A stretch of 12,343 nucleotides of DNA from Planctomycetota bacterium (GTDB lineage Bacteria; Planctomycetota; Planctomycetia; Gemmatales; Gemmataceae). The stretch covers positions 1-12,343 of the forward strand of contig JAGWVO010000074.1 in the NCBI GenBank assembly GCA_018970845.1, read 5' to 3'. Of the stretch, positions 8,982 through 12,343 are shown in pieces (position 1 is the first letter of the stretch; each line of letters starts with the position of its first letter). The position numbers and the translations under genes are program-made. The notes beneath the pieces were generated by a model that had not been told where the DNA came from, ran no database searches, and worked only from the letters and a program-made list of their open reading frames with translations.

Positions 8982-9739
8982 CCACGGCATCCCCGCGGAG
9001 CGGGCTTGGCATCGGCATCAACGGGCTGGCCAAGCGATTCGCCGACAGGATTGTCCTCGATGGCGTTTCGCTCGATGTGCCCGCCGGCTCGACCATGGCC
9101 CTGATCGGCCCGTCCGGTGGCGGCAAGTCGACGCTCCTGCGATGCCTCGCCGGGCTCGAACCGTTCCAGCAGGGGATCGTCGCCATCGGCGAGCGGACGC
9201 TTTCGGCCGACGCCAACCGGCAATCGCTCGGCTGGCTCCGCTCGAGCGTGGGAATGATCTTCCAGGATTACCAGTTGTTTCCGCACATGTCGGCGCTGGC
9301 GAATGTCTCGGCGGCGCCCCGCTGGGTTGGCGGGCTTTCCGCCGCCGCCGCTCGAGAACTGGCGATGGACCTCCTGCGCAAGGTCGGCATGGACGGACAC
9401 GCCGCGGCGTATCCCGGCAGCCTGTCGGGAGGTCAGAAGCAGCGCGTGGCGATCGCCCGCGCCCTCGCCATGGGGCCCCGCGTCCTCCTGTGCGACGAGA
9501 TCACCGCCGCGCTTGATCCCGAGACCAAGTCCGATGTGCTGGCCGTGCTCGAGGAGATCCAGCGGGACGGCCTCACCATCATGATGGTGACGCACGAGAT
9601 CGGCTTCGCCCGCAGGGCCGCCGACCGCGTGGCCCTTTTGGCCGACGGGAGAGTCGCCGAGACGGGCGATGCCCGCGAGGTGATCGACCGGCCTTCCAGC
9701 GAGCGCACGAGCCGCTTCCTGGCCAAGGTGATGGGCTAG
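8978..9739 (+). CDS. ABC amino-acid importer ATP-binding protein (GlnQ-like)
   Basis: This 253-residue cytoplasmic ATPase powers the importer encoded just upstream. Motifs in order: Walker A GPSGGGKST (44-52), Q-loop Q96 in IFQDYQLFPH, signature LSGGQKQR (149-156), Walker B LLCDE with D173-E174, D-loop ALDPE (178-182) and switch His H206 in VTHEIGFA. The family's usual DEPTSALDPE is here DEITAALDPE, a mild change that leaves catalytic residues intact. QLFPHMSALANV is typical of the polar amino acid family. The ATG overlaps the upstream stop codon (ATGA), with GGAG (8965-8968) 9 nt before it inside the permease gene, so translation is probably coupled. No clear intrinsic terminator directly follows. 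Confidence 0.96.
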   Translation: MTTASPRSGLGIGINGLAKRFADRIVLDGVSLDVPAGSTMALIGPSGGGKSTLLRCLAGLEPFQQGIVAIGERTLSADANRQSLGWLRSSVGMIFQDYQLFPHMSALANVSAAPRWVGGLSAAAARELAMDLLRKVGMDGHAAAYPGSLSGGQKQRVAIARALAMGPRVLLCDEITAALDPETKSDVLAVLEEIQRDGLTIMMVTHEIGFARRAADRVALLADGRVAETGDAREVIDRPSSERTSRFLAKVMG

Positions 9740-9817
9740 GCCCGGCTGCAAATCGATGAGTGCGATTGGTAACGCTGACAAAACTACCGTTGTCCATTGG
9801 GGAAACCCATCAGAGCC

Positions 9818-9896
9818 CCAAGCGGAGCCGAAGGCGGAGTGAGTGGGGTGCATTGGAATTCACCCGGTCACTCAGGTGCTTCGAGGCTGCGCTTGG
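9818..9896. repeat. Long imperfect palindrome / extended stem-loop
   Basis: Five consecutive blocks pair in nested order: CCAAGCG (9818-9824) with CGCTTGG (9890-9896), AGCC (9826-9829) with GGCT (9885-9888), GAAG (9830-9833) with CTTC (9879-9882), GAGTGA (9837-9842) with TCACTC (9868-9873), and GGGTG (9846-9850) with CACCC (9861-9865). That gives 26 base pairs with small internal loops and a 10-nt apical loop. No T-run follows. It lies 78 bp after the ABC operon stop. It could be an mRNA 3'-end structure, a small structured RNA or a REP-like intergenic element. The pairing is seen; the role is inferred. Confidence 0.65.
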
Positions 9897-10066
9897 CGAA
9901 ACCCTCAATTCTTTTGAGCGCGCACCGCCCATATCCAAATCAATGCCCAGTCATGCCGGCCCGTCCCTCACTTCGTTCAGGGCTCTTGGGTTATGGAATC
10001 GGGCTCAACAACAAGACACTTGGAATCCTTTAACGAAGTGGCTGGCGGGTTGGCAATGCGGGGAAT

Positions 10067-10080
10067 CCCGGCCTTGGCCC
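10067..10080 (+). repeat. 14-bp direct repeat, copy 1
   Basis: CCCGGCCTTGGCCC occurs here and again at 10322-10335, 255 bp apart in the same orientation and the same intergenic region. The core GGCCTTGGCC also contains a short inverted repeat. Function is unknown. Confidence 0.5.
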
Positions 10081-10109
10081 TGAAATCCACTTCCGAAATG
10101 GAAACCGTC

Positions 10110-10155
10110 GCAGCGGGCCCGGGTTCCATTCTTCCATGGGTTTGAATCCCGCTGC
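10110..10155. repeat. Intergenic hairpin with 8-bp perfect stem
   Basis: GCAGCGGG (10110-10117) pairs perfectly with CCCGCTGC (10148-10155). An inner TTC (10124-10126) can add pairs with GAA (10144-10146). No T-run follows. It may belong with the palindrome at 9818-9896 as part of a structured intergenic element. Confidence 0.5.
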
Positions 10156-10321
10156 AGGCATTCGCCGTCCGCTGATGTCTTTCATCTTTCAGGATCATCC
10201 CGTTTTTCATTCGCCAGGCATGGCCATGCGTTCTCGCGCGCCATCGATTTTCCTTAGCTAACAAAATAAATCCGTATTGAAAGACTCCTCAGACCTGTTG
10301 CGTGGTTCGGGTTTAGGTCGA

Positions 10322-10335
10322 CCCGGCCTTGGCCC
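10322..10335 (+). repeat. 14-bp direct repeat, copy 2
   Basis: Second exact copy of CCCGGCCTTGGCCC, about 120 bp upstream of the DUF11 gene start. Its spacing to that gene would suit an operator-like site, but nothing else supports that. Confidence 0.5.
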
Positions 10336-10455
10336 CCGTTTCTGTCATCAGAAATAACCCCTTTCGGCTCCGGATGGGATGAGTGCCCTGAAGCCCCGTG
10401 GCGTGAACGGATTGCGCCAGTCGCAGGGTCCGGCATTTCGCAGGAGCCCGTCGCC

Positions 10456-12343
10456 ATGCTCTCGCTCATCAGCTCGATCCCCCATTATTTCCGCCGAAAG
10501 ATCCGCCAATCCTCCCGCTGGTTGGGCTCGCCCCGGCGCATGGATCTCGAAAGGCTTGAAACAAGGCTCACTCCCGCGGCCTCCGTCGCCACCGACCTGC
10601 CGGACTATCCATCCGGCGCCACCGCGACGATCACCGCGAGGTCGTTTCATCCCGGCTCGATCGTGGAGTTCCAGGTTTTGCATGTCACGGGGCCGGGCGC
10701 CGACGGAATCCTCGGCACCCTCGACGACACGCTTGGCGACAACAGCGGCGGCGGACACATGCCATGGCAGGTGCAGGATGGCGGCGCCGGCGACCTCGAC
10801 GGCAAGGCCAATGGCACGATTGTCACCACCTGGTATGTGAACCCCGATGATTCCAATGGCGCCACCTTCCTGCTCACGGCCCGCGGAACCGGAAAGGACC
10901 TGAAATTCGGCACCAAGGACGATCAACTGGCCACCAACTTCTTCACCGATTCCGGAGGGGCCTACAGGATCACCTTCGCCGCGGCCGATCCCACCCTCTA
11001 CAACTCTCCCGTTCCCTTTCCCGGCGCCGTCACTCCGATTGCCAACGCCGGCAACGGCGACACCCAGATCCCCAAGGCGTGGTACCTCGACCCGGCCACC
11101 AAGACCAGCGCGCATGTGCAATCGCTGGCGCCTTCCAACCTTGGCCTCGGACAGGTGGTTCCGTTCGAGGTGCTTATCGATGTCAGCGGCAACACCACCC
11201 CTGAAAATGGGGCGATCAACTTCACGGCGTCTTGGAGCACCATCACCTCCAGCAACAAGGCGTTCGGCTACGATCCTGCCTACGGGATCCTGGCCGCCTT
11301 CATCGACACGGGAGACGGCCAATACACCGACACCGGCGCCAAGGCCTTGGTGAGTTCCTTCTCGTCTTCCCTTTCCGGTGGCAACATCCTCGGCAACTTC
11401 AACCTGAACGGATTGGATAATGGCGACAAGGTCGTGGTTGAGATCTGGGTTGTGCTCGATTCCACCATCGCGGCCGATGCCAACGGAAATGTTCCCGCCG
11501 ACCTGGTCTCCGCCAAGACTTCCACCGGCGACACGATCAACACCGGAAAGCAAACTGTTGTCCTCAACAAGGTGGGCGAGTTCCTGACCGCATCCGCCGA
11601 TCTTTCCGTCATCAAGAGCGACAGCTTGGACGCAGCCACCAATCCGGCCAACCTGACGGCCTTGCCCGATGTTGACCCGGCCAACCTCCAGCCGGGCGAC
11701 ACCTTCACCTACACGATCCTCGTCAAGAACAACTCCACGGACACGGTTTCCAACGGCGTTGTGGTCACCGACACGCTGGATCCGAATGTGACTTACCTCT
11801 CCAGTTCCGGCGGTGGGATCCTTTCCGGCTCGGGCACGGTCACTTGGAATGTGGGGCCTCTTGGTTTTGGCGAGCAACGGTTGTTGACGGTCACCGTAAG
11901 GGTGAACACCAACGCCCCCACGGGAAGTTTCACGCAGGACCTGCTCAATGTTGTCGCGGTGACATCCCTGACTCTCGATCCCAATGCCACCAATAATTCC
12001 AACAGCGAACCGACCAATGTCGTGGACTTTCCCCCGTCGATCACGATCGTGAAGACCGGGCCGGCAACCGTCCCCGAGGGCGGAGCCGATGTGGCGTGGT
12101 CGTTCGCCATCACCGCTCCCTTGACCAATTCACCAACCAATCCCGTGACGGTAACCTCGCTTCTGGACAACAAGCTGGGGAACCTGTTGCCTGTGGCGTT
12201 GGTAGCCAATGGCGGCAACCCGATCGTGCTTCTGCCCGGCCAATCGTTCTCGTTCAGCTACAACCCTCCGGGCGACCTGGTTCTCAACAGCGGAGTGCAG
12301 TACACGAACACCGTCACGGTGGTGGTGCGAGATGACGAGAACA
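10456..12343 (+). CDS. Large secreted DUF11-repeat surface protein, 3'-truncated
   Basis: The frame starts at ATG 10456, with AGGAG (10442-10446) 9 nt upstream, and stays open to the window end (629 codons). The N-terminus is basic and carries MDLERLETRLTPAA (residues about 30-43), the LExLExRxxPA motif that heads many large exported planctomycete proteins. Residues about 50-370 are Thr/Asp/Gly/Asn-rich beta-type sequence without a recognised domain. Residues about 382-485 (ADLSVIKSDS ... GDTFTYTILVKNN ... VVVTDTLDPNVTYLSSSGGG ... TVTWNVGPL) are a clear DUF11 repeat. A second related repeat starts near 528 (SITIVKTGPATVPEGG ... TSLLDNKLGNL ... YTNTVTVVVRDDEN) and continues off the edge. Cys residues are absent and Lys is rare, as expected for an extracellular Ig-like stalk or adhesin. 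A cell-surface or adhesive role is inferred, not shown. More repeats and perhaps a C-terminal anchor or sorting domain likely follow downstream. Confidence 0.88.
   Translation, partial: MLSLISSIPHYFRRKIRQSSRWLGSPRRMDLERLETRLTPAASVATDLPDYPSGATATITARSFHPGSIVEFQVLHVTGPGADGILGTLDDTLGDNSGGGHMPWQVQDGGAGDLDGKANGTIVTTWYVNPDDSNGATFLLTARGTGKDLKFGTKDDQLATNFFTDSGGAYRITFAAADPTLYNSPVPFPGAVTPIANAGNGDTQIPKAWYLDPATKTSAHVQSLAPSNLGLGQVVPFEVLIDVSGNTTPENGAINFTASWSTITSSNKAFGYDPAYGILAAFIDTGDGQYTDTGAKALVSSFSSSLSGGNILGNFNLNGLDNGDKVVVEIWVVLDSTIAADANGNVPADLVSAKTSTGDTINTGKQTVVLNKVGEFLTASADLSVIKSDSLDAATNPANLTALPDVDPANLQPGDTFTYTILVKNNSTDTVSNGVVVTDTLDPNVTYLSSSGGGILSGSGTVTWNVGPLGFGEQRLLTVTVRVNTNAPTGSFTQDLLNVVAVTSLTLDPNATNNSNSEPTNVVDFPPSITIVKTGPATVPEGGADVAWSFAITAPLTNSPTNPVTVTSLLDNKLGNLLPVALVANGGNPIVLLPGQSFSFSYNPPGDLVLNSGVQYTNTVTVVVRDDEN

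Larger units (their letters stand above)
9740..10455. other. Long intergenic region without a credible gene
   Basis: About 700 bp between the ABC ATPase and the DUF11 protein. Small open frames here lack family resemblance, have poor starts and contradict the codon style of the neighbours. The DNA is visibly less GC-rich than the flanking genes. It holds a long imperfect palindrome (9818-9896), a small hairpin (CTCAA/TTGAG, 9904-9918), a second strong hairpin (10110-10155), a 14-bp direct repeat and an AT-rich patch (about 10247-10285) that could contain the promoter of the downstream gene. No clean -35/-10 pair was found. Confidence 0.75.

Noticed and set aside
9760..10083. Small open frames of about 80-110 codons in the intergenic region
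   Set aside because: They run across the palindrome, lack an SD and recognisable domains, and differ in composition from neighbouring genes.
10110..10160. tRNA-like T-arm (GGGTTTGAATCCC)
   Set aside because: The loop resembles a TTCGAAT T-loop, but no acceptor, D or anticodon arm can be built upstream at tRNA spacing. The bases pair better in the 10110-10155 hairpin.
10348..11877. A 509-codon minus-strand frame opposite the DUF11 gene
   Set aside because: The plus-strand frame has an SD, the planctomycete export motif and DUF11 repeats. The minus frame has only Gly/Val-rich shadow sequence.

Overview
The window looks like GC-rich chromosomal DNA from a planctomycete, probably the Gemmataceae/Isosphaeraceae side. 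The evidence is a DUF1559 pseudopilin-like protein with an H-x9-DG tail at the left edge, a surface protein whose N-terminus carries the LExLExRxxPA-type motif typical of planctomycete exported proteins at the right edge, and a small membrane protein ending in a PCxSPCxC-type tail. No phage, IS, CRISPR or rRNA/tRNA gene was seen. This is ordinary-looking chromosome, and I found no convincing new multi-gene system.

Layout. (1) 1-876: 3' part of a DUF1559 gene, followed by a strong hairpin terminator. (2) 1049-2617 (+): exported M28 metallopeptidase resembling carboxypeptidase Q, with a candidate promoter and a good Shine-Dalgarno (SD) sequence. (3) 2595-4991 (-): complete phosphoketolase, overlapping the peptidase tail to tail by 23 bp. 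(4) 5076-6395 (-): DEAD-box RNA helicase with a GTG start, upstream of and co-directional with the phosphoketolase. (5) 6490-6870 (+): small cupin, divergent from the helicase. (6) 6940-9739 (+): compact three-gene unit with overlapping ends. It encodes an unknown small membrane protein, a fused substrate-binding/permease protein of the polar amino acid ABC family, and the matching ATPase. (7) 9740-10455: about 700 bp without a credible gene, less GC-rich than its surroundings, holding a long imperfect palindrome, a second hairpin and a 14-bp direct repeat. (8) 10456 to the end: 5' part of a large secreted DUF11-repeat protein that runs off the window.

How the genes work together. The only clear functional unit is the ABC importer. 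A fused receptor-permease and its ATPase would dimerise to import an amino acid, and the overlapping membrane protein may be an accessory or merely translationally coupled. Phosphoketolase splits xylulose-5-P and/or fructose-6-P into acetyl-phosphate plus a shorter sugar phosphate. It may share a transcript with the helicase, but no functional link is visible. The DUF1559, M28 and DUF11 proteins all act outside the cytoplasm, in line with the large planctomycete surface and exported proteome.
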